64,000 nt of DNA from Brevibacterium yomogidense (GTDB lineage Bacteria; Actinomycetota; Actinomycetes; Actinomycetales; Brevibacteriaceae): contig NZ_FWFF01000001.1 of the NCBI RefSeq assembly GCF_900163715.1, forward strand, positions 1 to 64,000, read 5' to 3'. Under the pieces are notes generated by a model, which saw only the letters and a program-made list of their open reading frames with translations, searched no databases and had not been told where the DNA came from. Within the stretch, counting starts at the first letter, position 1, and every line of letters starts with the position of its first letter. Below are positions 22,812 through 30,931 of the stretch, in pieces. Made by a program: the position numbers and the translations under genes.

Positions 22812-23525
22812 ATGACTGCTGACGATGATGTCGCGCTCGCTGCGCCGCCGACCATGGCCTATGACGACGTGGTGCTGGGACGCCGCTCGATCCGCGGGTT
22901 CTCCGACAGGGACGTCAGTCGCGAGGTGGTCGAGCAGATCATCGACCTGGCCAGGAGAGCACCGTCCTCCCTCAACAGCCAGCCGTGGAACTTCTATGTG
23001 GTGACCGGCGAACCGCTGGAGCGGATCCGGGCGGGCAACGTCGAACGGAATCTGGCAGGCGTGCCGGACACCCGGGAGTTCCGGCCCAACCCCGCCTACG
23101 AGGGGCACCATCGGGAACGGCAGATCGGTGTGGCCAAGCAGCTGTTCGCCGCGATGGGGATCGAGCGCCACGACAAGCCGGCCCGCCAGGACTGGGTGCT
23201 GCGCGGCTTCCGCCAGTTCGACGCGCCGGTGTCCGTGGTCATCACCTACGACCGCGAACTGCACGGTGCGGACATCCCGGTCTTCGACTGCGGAGCGGTG
23301 ACGAACGCGCTGGTGAATGCCGCATGGTCGCGCGGCCTGGGCTGCTGCATCAATTCTCAGGGCATCATGCAGTCCCCCGTGGTCCGCGAGCACGCCGGCA
23401 TCGCCGACGACCAGGTCATCATGATCTGCGTGGCCATGGGCTATCCCGACGATTCATTCCCGGCCAACAGCGTGGTCTCCCAGCGCAAGGACGTGGCCGA
23501 GGCGGCTGTGTTCGTCGGCTTCTGA
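22812..23525 (+). CDS. Nitroreductase family flavoprotein
   Basis: The 237-residue protein is a single FMN-binding nitroreductase domain. Visible parts are VVLGRRSIRGFSDRDV with the phosphate-binding Arg residues, LARRAPSSLNSQPWNFYVVTG, the middle strand APVSVVITYD, and the C-terminal loop GLGCCINSQGIM followed by ICVAMGYPDD. Such enzymes reduce nitro groups, quinones or enones with NAD(P)H. The SSLNSQPW motif is characteristic, but the substrate is open. The gene is monocistronic and convergent with the YhgE gene, only eight bases apart. Confidence 0.92.
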   Translation: MTADDDVALAAPPTMAYDDVVLGRRSIRGFSDRDVSREVVEQIIDLARRAPSSLNSQPWNFYVVTGEPLERIRAGNVERNLAGVPDTREFRPNPAYEGHHRERQIGVAKQLFAAMGIERHDKPARQDWVLRGFRQFDAPVSVVITYDRELHGADIPVFDCGAVTNALVNAAWSRGLGCCINSQGIMQSPVVREHAGIADDQVIMICVAMGYPDDSFPANSVVSQRKDVAEAAVFVGF

Positions 23526-23533
23526 GAGGACCC

Positions 23534-26107
23534 TCAGGCGCCGCTGCGCGACAGCCGCGCCAGCCCGCTGCTGCCGGCCATGCGACCGCGCACCACCGCG
23601 ATGAACGCGCCCAGGAGACCCAGCACCAGCCAGCCCAGCAGTCCGCCGTACGCAGCGCCGACCCCGGGGGCTCCCGCAGCCAGAGCGGCCACACCGTTCA
23701 TCGCCGGCGTGAGCGGGAGGAACGGGGCCACTGCATCGAACCAGCCGGGCACTGCGCCCACCAGCCGTCCGGCGACCGCGAGCACGACCATCGCCACGGA
23801 GATGATCCGTCCGACGCCGCCCAGCAGCGCGGTCAGCGCGAAGGTGACGACCGCGAAGGTGACCGCCGCGAAGAGCAGCAGGACCAGCAGCGGGGCGAAG
23901 TCGAAGATCGGAAGCCCCAGGACGGCATGCGCGAGGATCGCGAGCACCACCGACTGGATGAGGCCCACGAACAGGCCCGGGCCCAGACCGGTCAGGAGCA
24001 CCTTCCACGACGGGGCACGTGAGGTCAGTGCCCGGGCGGGAACTGCACGCACGATCGTGTACGTGATGAGCGCACCGATCCACATCGCCATGATGACGAG
24101 CAGCGCGATCGTCGATCCCTGCGTGAGGCCGGAGAAGCCGTCCTCGTCGCCTCCGATCGCCTGCGACACGGCTGTCGAGAGGTTGTCGCGCTCCGCGTCG
24201 GAGTAGCTGGGCACCTCCTCAGCGCCCTCCTCGATGCCGTCGGCGAACTCACCGGTCCCCTCCGACAGCTGCTCCGTCCCGTCCTGCAGCTGAGTCGTGC
24301 CGTCGGCCAGCTGCACCACGCCGTCGGTGTACTGTCCGAGGCCCACGGTGAACTCGTCCATGCCGGTGCCGAGTTCCCCGGCCCCACTCGCAAGCTCGCC
24401 CGCGCCGTCGGCCAGCTGGCCCGCACCGTCGCCGAGCTCGCCCACGCCGTCTGCGAACGCGCCGGCTCCATCGGCCAGCTGGCCCGCACCGTCGCTCGAC
24501 TGCTCCACGCCCTCGACCAGGGGTCCCATGCCGTCCGCCAGCTGCTGCACGCCGTCGGAGAGCTCTCCGGTCCCGTCGGACAGGCCGGAGGCGCCGTCCC
24601 GCAGCTGCTCCGATGCCTCGAGCAGCTGCGGCGCATTGTCAGACAGCTCCGTCATGCCGTCGGCCAGCTGCGCGACGCCGTCCTGCGCCTCGCCGATGCC
24701 GCCGGACAGTTCGTCAGCGCCGTCCGCGACACCGGACGCGCCGTCTGCGAGCGACATGCCCGTCGCCGGGTCCTGCTCGTCGAGACCGGACGCAGCACCG
24801 CCGAGTCCGCCGGCCAGGCCGGAGGTGAAGCCGCGGAGGAAGGTGTCCTCGCACACGGCGGGATCCTCGGCCTGTCCGCACATCTGGCCCATCTGGCCCT
24901 CGAGCTGGGCGGCTTCGTCCGAGCCGATCACTCCCGCGTCCACGAGCGTGTCGACGGAGAGCGGCGAGGTCGACTCCGCGAGCCCGCCGGCGCCCGCAGC
25001 GCCCTCCTCGAGACCGGACTGGTACTCACCCAGGCCGTCGGAGACGCCCTGAGCGCCGTCGGAGAGCTGGTCGGCACCGTCCTCGAGCTCGCCCATGCCG
25101 TCGGCGAGGTCCTGGATGCCGCCGTCGTCGCCGTCGCCGGCGAAACCGCTGAGGATCTCGTCGATCCCCGTCGTGTAGTCGTCGACCCCGCTGCTCAGCT
25201 CTCCCGCGCCGTCGTCCAGGTCGGACGCGCCGTCGGCCAGCTGCTGCGTCTGGTCGGGCAGGTCGTCGACACCGTCGTGCAGTTCGCCGAGGCCGTCGGA
25301 GAGGTCGCCCGCGCCGCCGGCCAGCTCCTGCGCGCCGTCATCCAGCTGTCCGATGCCGTCCGACAGCGCGCCCGCGCCCTCGGAGAGCCCCGAGGCGCCG
25401 TCGGCGATCCCCCCGACACCGTCGTTCAGTGCGCCGGCGCCCTCGGTGATCCCACCCGAGTTGTCGGACAGCTGCCCCGCACCGTCGGACAGTTCGCCGA
25501 CGCCGGAGTCGAGCTCATCGGCGCCGGTCGCGAGCTCGCCCGCGGCGTCGCCCATCTCGCGCATCTGCTCGCCCATGTCGTTGAAGCCCACGAACACGCC
25601 GTCCAGATACTGCTCGGACCACATCTGGTTGAACTGCGACTTCGCGGCGGAGGTGATGGCCTCGATGATGACCGTGTCCGCCAGCGGCGAGGTCTTCGAG
25701 CTCACGACGTCGAGCGTCGCCTGCTGCGCCGCCATCGGGTCCTCCTGGGTCCCGGATGCCACGGCTTCGGAGAAGCCCTCCGGGATCGTGACGGAGGCGG
25801 CGTAGCGTCCGTCGGACAGACCGGCGGCCGCGTCGTCCTCGTCGGACAGCACCCACGTGACGTTCTGATCCTGGTCCGCGTCGACGAGACCGGCGGACAG
25901 CTGACGACCCAGGGGCACTTGCTGCCCCTCGATCTCCGCGCCCTCGTCCTCGTTCACGATGGCGGCGGTGACCTCATCGAGTCGGTCACCGACCTTCCAT
26001 GTGGCGAAGACGAAGCCCGCCGCGATGAGGAGGGGGACGAGCACGAGGCCCACCAGCGTGAGCCAGGTGACCCGCTTGTCCGTATCGGCGCGTTCGAACA
26101 TCGCCAT
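23534..26107 (-). CDS. YhgE/Pip family membrane protein with XDG repeats
   Basis: The 857-residue protein has one N-terminal membrane segment (LVGLVLVPLLIAAGFVFATW), an extracellular part beginning VTAAIVNEDEGAEI and VTIPEGFSEAV as in phage-infection protein (Pip) homologues, then about 450 residues of heptad-like repeats built on LADG/LSDGAG that should form a long coiled stalk. Six hydrophobic segments close the protein (about 665-855). Family members are linked to phage adsorption and to export of toxins or lipids with MMPL-type partners; its own activity is not established. Start and MMPL stop share one base (TGATG), so the two are translated together. Confidence 0.92.
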   Translation of the reverse strand: MAMFERADTDKRVTWLTLVGLVLVPLLIAAGFVFATWKVGDRLDEVTAAIVNEDEGAEIEGQQVPLGRQLSAGLVDADQDQNVTWVLSDEDDAAAGLSDGRYAASVTIPEGFSEAVASGTQEDPMAAQQATLDVVSSKTSPLADTVIIEAITSAAKSQFNQMWSEQYLDGVFVGFNDMGEQMREMGDAAGELATGADELDSGVGELSDGAGQLSDNSGGITEGAGALNDGVGGIADGASGLSEGAGALSDGIGQLDDGAQELAGGAGDLSDGLGELHDGVDDLPDQTQQLADGASDLDDGAGELSSGVDDYTTGIDEILSGFAGDGDDGGIQDLADGMGELEDGADQLSDGAQGVSDGLGEYQSGLEEGAAGAGGLAESTSPLSVDTLVDAGVIGSDEAAQLEGQMGQMCGQAEDPAVCEDTFLRGFTSGLAGGLGGAASGLDEQDPATGMSLADGASGVADGADELSGGIGEAQDGVAQLADGMTELSDNAPQLLEASEQLRDGASGLSDGTGELSDGVQQLADGMGPLVEGVEQSSDGAGQLADGAGAFADGVGELGDGAGQLADGAGELASGAGELGTGMDEFTVGLGQYTDGVVQLADGTTQLQDGTEQLSEGTGEFADGIEEGAEEVPSYSDAERDNLSTAVSQAIGGDEDGFSGLTQGSTIALLVIMAMWIGALITYTIVRAVPARALTSRAPSWKVLLTGLGPGLFVGLIQSVVLAILAHAVLGLPIFDFAPLLVLLLFAAVTFAVVTFALTALLGGVGRIISVAMVVLAVAGRLVGAVPGWFDAVAPFLPLTPAMNGVAALAAGAPGVGAAYGGLLGWLVLGLLGAFIAVVRGRMAGSSGLARLSRSGA

Positions 26108-28944
26108 CAGTGCGTACCTCCGGTGGAAAGGGCGGCGAGGCGGTCCGCCTCGAGATCGAGCTGTGTGCAGTGAGCCCCGGACGGGATCATCCAGTCCGCT
26201 CGCTGGTCGACGAGTCCCAGGACGACGGCGGAGCCGTTCTCCACGGCTGAGTGGACGAGCGCCTCCATCGCGTCGGCGGTCTCGCGGTCTTGGGCACGGT
26301 CCGCGTGGTCCAGGACGAGGAGCGCGGGCGGGTTCTTCGCCATCTGTCGCATCGTGGCCGCGTCGACCATGAGTCCCGCGTCCGGGGAGTCGAGTGTGAG
26401 GAAGGGGACGTCGCGGCGGATCTTCCGGTTCTCCTCCGGCACCACCATCCCCGCGATCTTGAGCGTGCCGTGGTCCGGGACGATCCTGCCGGAGAGGGTG
26501 AGCAGCAGCGCTGAGGATCCGTGGCCGGAGACCGCGAGCACGTCGCCGGGAGCCACGGCGACGTCGAGGTCGGCGTAGACGGGCTCACCGTCCGCGTGCT
26601 CGATCGTGAGGCCCTCGCCGTATGCGGCGTAGTCGGCGCCGGCGTGCGGCCAGTCGCGCAGTTCGACCTGATGGACGAGGCCCTCACCCTCGACGTCGAC
26701 CCTGGGCAGGATGCGGTCCAGCCAGCGCGGCAGCGCCCAGGCCTTGTCGCCCAGGAGTGCGAGCACGGCGGGCACCAGGGTCATGCGCACCAGGAAGGCG
26801 TCGGTGAACACGCCGACCGCCAGGCCCAGCGCGATGGATTTGATGATGGAGTCGCCGGCGGGGACGAACGCGCCGAAGACGGCGAACATGATGACGGCCG
26901 CGGCTGCCACGACCTTCGCCGAGGACGTGAAGCCTCTGATGATCGCGGTCCGGGCGTCCGCGCCGTGGACGTACGCCTCCCGCATGCCCGTCACGAGGAA
27001 CACCTCGTAGTCCATCGCCAGCCCGAACAGGATGCCCATGAGGATGATCGGGAGGAAGCTGATGACGGGACCGGTCTCCGCGATCCCCAGCGGACCGGCG
27101 AACACCCCGTCGTGGAACACGAGGACGACCACGCCGAACGCTGTGACGACGGACAGGAGGAAGCCCACCGTCGCCTTGATCGGGACCACGATCGAGCGGA
27201 ACACGATCATGAGCAGCAGCAGTGAGAAACCCACCACGAAGATGCCGAAGGGCAGCAGGGCCCCGCCCAGCTGGGAGCTGATGTCGATGGCGAGCGCGGT
27301 CGCACCGGTCACGGCGATCTCGGAGCCGTACTCGTCGAGGAACTGCGGTTCGAGCGCGCGAATCCGCTCCACCGTCTCCTCCGTCTCCGGATCGTCCGGC
27401 GCCGTCGTCGGGATCACCTGGATGATGCCGGTGTCCGCGTTGCGGTTGGGAGTGGCCATGACGACCTGCTCGACGCCCTCGACGCCCTCGATCTCGTCGC
27501 CCATCGCCTCGATGTCGCCCAGCGGGTCATCGGAGGAGATGATGTCGGCGGTCACCACGAGCGGACCGTTGAAGCCCTCGCCGAACTCCTCCGCGATGAG
27601 GTCATAGGAGACCTTCTGCGGAGTGCCCTCCTCTGCCCCGCCGCCGGTGGGCAGCGCGAGCTGGAGCTGGGACGCCGGGATCATGAAGAGGCCCAGGCCG
27701 ACGACGATGATGAGGATGGTGACGACCGGGGCCTTGATCGCGGCCTTCACCCAGCCGGCGTAGAACCGCTCCGCCGGTGTCCGGCGAGGAGCGGCGGTGA
27801 CGTCCGCCGAGGTCCCGGCCGGGGCCTCGGGCGCGGTCGCCTGCTGCTCGGCAGCCGTCTGTTCGGCTGTCTGCTGTTCGGCAGCCGTCTGCTTCGGAGC
27901 CCTTCGCTTCGAGGCCTTCGGCTTGGGCCGCAGGCGGTCGCCGGCGAAGCCCAGCATCGCGGGCAGCAGCGTCAGGGAGACGGCCACGGCGATGGCGACC
28001 GTGACGGCCGCGGCGATGCCCATGACGGCGAGGAACGGGATGCCCGCGACGGACAGTCCGGTCAGCGCGACCATGACGGTGACGCCGGCGAAGACCACAG
28101 CGGATCCGGATGTCGCGTTGGCGCGGGCCGCAGCCTCCTCCGCGGGCAGCCCATCCGTGAGGAACGATCTGTGTCGGGACACGATGAAGAGCGCGTAGTC
28201 GATGCCCACGGCCAGCCCGAGCATGAGCGCGAGCATGGGGGTCGTGGAGTTCACGGTGAAGAACGCGGTGGCCAGCACGACCAGCAGGAGGCCGATCGCC
28301 ACGGACAGCAGCGCGGAGATCAGCGGCATGCCCGCCGCCCGCAGGGAGCCGAGTGTAACGAAGAGCACGACGAAGGCGACGATGACGCCGATCACCTCGA
28401 CGATGGACAGGGACACGCCGGTGACGTTGAACAGCTCGCCGCCCGGGGAGCCCTGGGAGCCTTCGGGCAGATCTGCGATGAGCGCGTCGACGGCGTCCTC
28501 GAGATCCGTGAGCGTCGAATCGGGCAGGTTCGCGGCGTCATCGTCGTACTGGAGGGAGATGAGTGCCGCGGATCCCTCGTCGCTGATCGTGCCCTCGACC
28601 ATCTCGTCGAAGGGGGACGTCGCCGTCTCGACGTGGTCGAGCTCGCCGAAGTCGTCGACCGCGTCCTCGATCGTGTCCCGGTAGGGGGCATCCTCGATGT
28701 CATCGCCGTCAGCGGCGACGACGATGACCTGGGCACTCGCGCCGGAGACCTCCGGAAAGGTGAGCGCGAGCGAATCGAGTGCCTCCTGCGCTTCCGCCCC
28801 GGGGAGCTCGAAGTCGTCCTCGAAGGACTGGGAGAAGAGGGCCACGGCACCGAGGATCACGGCCAGCAGGGCCACCCACACGGCGACGACGGTCTTGCGG
28901 CGGCGGAAGCACGATCGACCGAGGTCGTAGAGGAACGAAGACAA
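26107..28944 (-). CDS. MMPL transporter with C-terminal degenerate ABC-like domain
   Basis: The first 745 residues form an RND/MMPL permease with twelve predicted membrane segments, two outside domains and the motif GLAVGIDYALFIVSRHR; a Gln/Ala-rich insert sits near 345-395. Residues about 757-930 look like an ABC ATPase core: LTIEHADGEPVYADLDVAVAPGDVLAVSG, SSALLLTLSGRIVPDHGTLKIAG and PALLVLDHADRAQD. The P-loop reads SGHGSSALL with no lysine, the signature motif is missing, and Walker B has D-H instead of D-E, so ATP hydrolysis is unlikely. The TTG start at 28944 has GGGAG three bases upstream. It is the first gene of a unit with YhgE and diverges from a TetR gene. Confidence 0.9.
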   Translation of the reverse strand: MSSFLYDLGRSCFRRRKTVVAVWVALLAVILGAVALFSQSFEDDFELPGAEAQEALDSLALTFPEVSGASAQVIVVAADGDDIEDAPYRDTIEDAVDDFGELDHVETATSPFDEMVEGTISDEGSAALISLQYDDDAANLPDSTLTDLEDAVDALIADLPEGSQGSPGGELFNVTGVSLSIVEVIGVIVAFVVLFVTLGSLRAAGMPLISALLSVAIGLLLVVLATAFFTVNSTTPMLALMLGLAVGIDYALFIVSRHRSFLTDGLPAEEAAARANATSGSAVVFAGVTVMVALTGLSVAGIPFLAVMGIAAAVTVAIAVAVSLTLLPAMLGFAGDRLRPKPKASKRRAPKQTAAEQQTAEQTAAEQQATAPEAPAGTSADVTAAPRRTPAERFYAGWVKAAIKAPVVTILIIVVGLGLFMIPASQLQLALPTGGGAEEGTPQKVSYDLIAEEFGEGFNGPLVVTADIISSDDPLGDIEAMGDEIEGVEGVEQVVMATPNRNADTGIIQVIPTTAPDDPETEETVERIRALEPQFLDEYGSEIAVTGATALAIDISSQLGGALLPFGIFVVGFSLLLLMIVFRSIVVPIKATVGFLLSVVTAFGVVVLVFHDGVFAGPLGIAETGPVISFLPIILMGILFGLAMDYEVFLVTGMREAYVHGADARTAIIRGFTSSAKVVAAAAVIMFAVFGAFVPAGDSIIKSIALGLAVGVFTDAFLVRMTLVPAVLALLGDKAWALPRWLDRILPRVDVEGEGLVHQVELRDWPHAGADYAAYGEGLTIEHADGEPVYADLDVAVAPGDVLAVSGHGSSALLLTLSGRIVPDHGTLKIAGMVVPEENRKIRRDVPFLTLDSPDAGLMVDAATMRQMAKNPPALLVLDHADRAQDRETADAMEALVHSAVENGSAVVLGLVDQRADWMIPSGAHCTQLDLEADRLAALSTGGTH

Positions 28945-28989
28945 AGTCTCCCTTTCGCACAGCGGGTGGAGAATGGACCGGACGGCTTC

Positions 28990-29023
28990 GATACAGAACT
29001 GTATCGGATACAGTCATGTATTC
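28990..29023. promoter_or_regulatory. Tandem GATACAG palindromes, probable TetR operators
   Basis: GATACAG-AA-CTGTATC (28990-29005) is a perfect palindrome. A second, weaker copy, GATACAGTCATGTATTC, follows directly. They lie midway between the MMPL and TetR genes, where a dimer or pair of dimers could shut both promoters. Confidence 0.75.
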
Positions 29024-29103
29024 TGACGCCTGTTCGGCACCGACGCAAACTCACCCAGACGACTCACGCAGATGATTCAGCCAGACGACCACCGAGGGGA
29101 TCC

Positions 29104-29814
29104 GTGACCATCAGCCAGCGCCGCCAGCGCACCCGCTCCGCCCTGCAGGACGCGGCCATCACCGTGTTCGCCCGCCGCGGCGTGGCCGGCGCATCGATCG
29201 AGGAGATCTGCGAGCAGGGCGGCTTCACGCGCGGCGCCTTCTACTCGAACTACGCGACGAAGGATGAGCTGGTGCTCGGGATCATCGACGAGGAGTTCGC
29301 GCTCGCAGTCGCGGGGGCCTCGGACCTCAAGGATCGCCTGGACGGCGGCCCGATCCACCCGACGGACAGCGTCGCAGACCCAGAGGCGACCGGCACGGCG
29401 GCCGCGGGCAGCACTGCAGCGCAGCGCGACATCCTCCGCCGCGCGCTCGAGCATTTCCAGTTCCCGTTCTCCAGCACACCCGACCGCATCATCGCGATGC
29501 GCGACATCGAGGTCCACTCGCTGCGGCACCCGGAACTGCGGACGCGCCTGGACGAGGTGATGCGCACCCACAAGGAGAGCCTCTACACGACGGTCTCCGA
29601 CATCCTCACCCACTACGGCGCCCGCTCGACGGTGCCTCTGCGCACGCTCGTCGACATCTGCCACAGCTGCTACGACACCGCCGCGAAGGATGCGGTCGTC
29701 GCACACCCCGGCGCCGAATCCGTGGACGTCGACCGATCCATGCTGCTGACCGTGCTCGTGAGCTTCGTCGAGTTCCCCCAGGACTGCCGCACGACGGACG
29801 GCGTCCCGTCCTGA
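29104..29814 (+). CDS. TetR-family transcriptional regulator
   Basis: The 236-residue protein starts with a TetR DNA-binding domain: RQRTRSALQDAAITVFARRG, VAGASIEEICEQGGFTRGAFYSNYATKDELVLGII. The helix-turn-helix is TRGAFYSNYATKDEL, the YSNY form being common in MMPL-linked regulators. The remaining 160 residues form a variable ligand domain with an inserted Gly/Thr/Ala loop around 95-115. The GTG at 29104 follows GAGGGG. Divergence from the MMPL/YhgE unit and the GATACAG palindromes between them argue that it represses the transporter and itself until it binds an effector, perhaps a lipid or drug. A larger overlapping frame upstream is not real. Confidence 0.92.
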   Translation: MTISQRRQRTRSALQDAAITVFARRGVAGASIEEICEQGGFTRGAFYSNYATKDELVLGIIDEEFALAVAGASDLKDRLDGGPIHPTDSVADPEATGTAAAGSTAAQRDILRRALEHFQFPFSSTPDRIIAMRDIEVHSLRHPELRTRLDEVMRTHKESLYTTVSDILTHYGARSTVPLRTLVDICHSCYDTAAKDAVVAHPGAESVDVDRSMLLTVLVSFVEFPQDCRTTDGVPS

Positions 29815-29837
29815 GTCCGCAGTTCGGCAGCCGCGAC

Positions 29838-29843
29838 TAGTCT
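29838..29843 (+). promoter_or_regulatory. -10 box of a probable leaderless promoter
   Basis: TAGTCT lies six bases before the ATG at 29850. No ribosome-binding site and no clear -35 box are present. Confidence 0.4.
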
Positions 29844-29849
29844 GTGGGG

Positions 29850-30422
29850 ATGTCTTCCGCATCGACCGACCAGACCGACGCCTTCGCCGCGTTCCTCGAT
29901 TCGATGGATGAGCGGCTGAGCACCTTCATCGAGCATGGACTCCCCGAGACCGTGGAGGTCGGCGGGGAGGAGCGCACCTTCGTGAAGGACCTCTCCCCCG
30001 CATCGCTGCCATGGATCGAGGCCTATGCGGTGTCACGACTCCCCACGCCCGCGCTGGCGTCCGCTCCGGCGAACCAGCGCCTGTCCGAGGACCTCATGCG
30101 CTATGTGGGAGAGACGTTCCTCCGGACACTCGGCGGGTCGTGGCAGCACGACCCGGACGGGTCCGACCACGGGATGCCCTACATCCAGGTGCCGGATCCG
30201 GGTGCGGACGACGCGGCTGCTCCCGCTGAGGCCGATACCGCTGCAGACGCCCCGGCTGACGCCGCCACCGCGCCCGAGGCCCATGTCACCATCGACGTGT
30301 CCGTCCTGGGACTGCTCATGGCGGCACTGCAGAACCGGACGGGTGACGTGTTCGTGTCAGCGCTCCTGGGCATCGCGGGCGCGGAGGCTGAGGCTGAGAC
30401 CGGCGACCAGACGGATCCGTGA
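29850..30422 (+). CDS. Conserved-looking hypothetical protein
   Basis: The 190-residue protein has a folded-looking N-terminal half: DAFAAFLDSMDERLSTFIEHG, TFVKDLSPASLPWIEAYAVSRL and LMRYVGETFLRTLGGSW. An acidic Ala/Asp linker (about 118-148) follows, and a short helical C-terminal piece (ISVLGLLMAALQ-like) after it. The Trp/Tyr pattern suggests a small helical domain, but I do not recognise a family or catalytic residues. It is soluble by appearance. The ATG at 29850 is preferred over a GTG two codons earlier because of the TAGTCT box at the leaderless distance. Confidence 0.65.
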   Translation: MSSASTDQTDAFAAFLDSMDERLSTFIEHGLPETVEVGGEERTFVKDLSPASLPWIEAYAVSRLPTPALASAPANQRLSEDLMRYVGETFLRTLGGSWQHDPDGSDHGMPYIQVPDPGADDAAAPAEADTAADAPADAATAPEAHVTIDVSVLGLLMAALQNRTGDVFVSALLGIAGAEAEAETGDQTDP

Positions 30423-30434
30423 GCCGTGGGGCCC

Positions 30435-30499
30435 GCCGACCGTGAGGCCTGCCGACCGTGGGGCCCGCCACGACGTGAGGACCGCCGACCGTGAGGCCT
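30435..30499. repeat. Three copies of a 16-bp direct repeat
   Basis: GCCGACCGTGAGGCCT occurs at 30435-30450 and 30484-30499; a variant with two changes fills 30451-30466. The copies occupy the gap before the VanZ gene and could be slippage products. Confidence 0.75.
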
Positions 30500-30506
30500 A
30501 CTACCC

Positions 30507-30902
30507 GTGAACCGTGAGCAGACGCCGCTCCGGCGCCTGTGGCTGGCCCTCGGCGTCCTCATGGTGCTGCTCCAGGCGGCGGGGTTCTACACACCGTCAT
30601 CGGGCGAGGGGACCCTGCCGTTGCCCCCGCACGGGGACAAGGTGTTCCACGCCGCGTCGTTCGCTCTCGCCACGGCCTTCGCCCTGCTGGCGCGGCTGCC
30701 GTGGGTGGCCGTCATCCTGTTCATGCTGGGCCACGCGATCGCCAGCGAGCTGATCCAGGGGCTCTTCATGGAGACCCGATCCGGAGACGTCGCCGACGGG
30801 GTCGCCGATGTCATCGGCATCCTCTTCGGCGTGCTCGCGGCCCGGTGGCTCGCGCGGAATCCGCCGGAGCAGCGGGAACCCGGCGTGACACCCCCAGAGT
30901 GA
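30507..30902 (+). CDS. VanZ family membrane protein
   Basis: The 131-residue protein has four membrane segments: about 10-28, 49-66, 70-88 and 100-120. The conserved VanZ-like pattern is HGDKVFHAASFALAT in the loop before helix two, and IASELIQGLFMETRSGDVADGVADVIG before the last helix, where E-L-I-Q and D-x-x-D-x-x-N/D positions are typical. VanZ proteins confer slight teicoplanin resistance in enterococci, but most relatives have unknown roles in the envelope. The GTG start is the first in the frame; a clear ribosome-binding site is lacking. Confidence 0.85.
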   Translation: MNREQTPLRRLWLALGVLMVLLQAAGFYTPSSGEGTLPLPPHGDKVFHAASFALATAFALLARLPWVAVILFMLGHAIASELIQGLFMETRSGDVADGVADVIGILFGVLAARWLARNPPEQREPGVTPPE

Positions 30903-30931
30903 TCTGGCCGGTCAGAGTGACCTCGCCTGCG

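Noticed and set aside
24230..25530. Collagen-like or phase-variable repeat in YhgE
   Set aside because: The LADG/LSDG heptads are normal for YhgE/Pip stalks and vary at the DNA level, so they are not a simple tandem repeat.
28171..29814. A 547-codon open frame on the plus strand leading into TetR
   Set aside because: The upstream part is antisense to MMPL and Arg/Asp/Gly-rich; the TetR domain begins at 29104 with its own ribosome-binding site.
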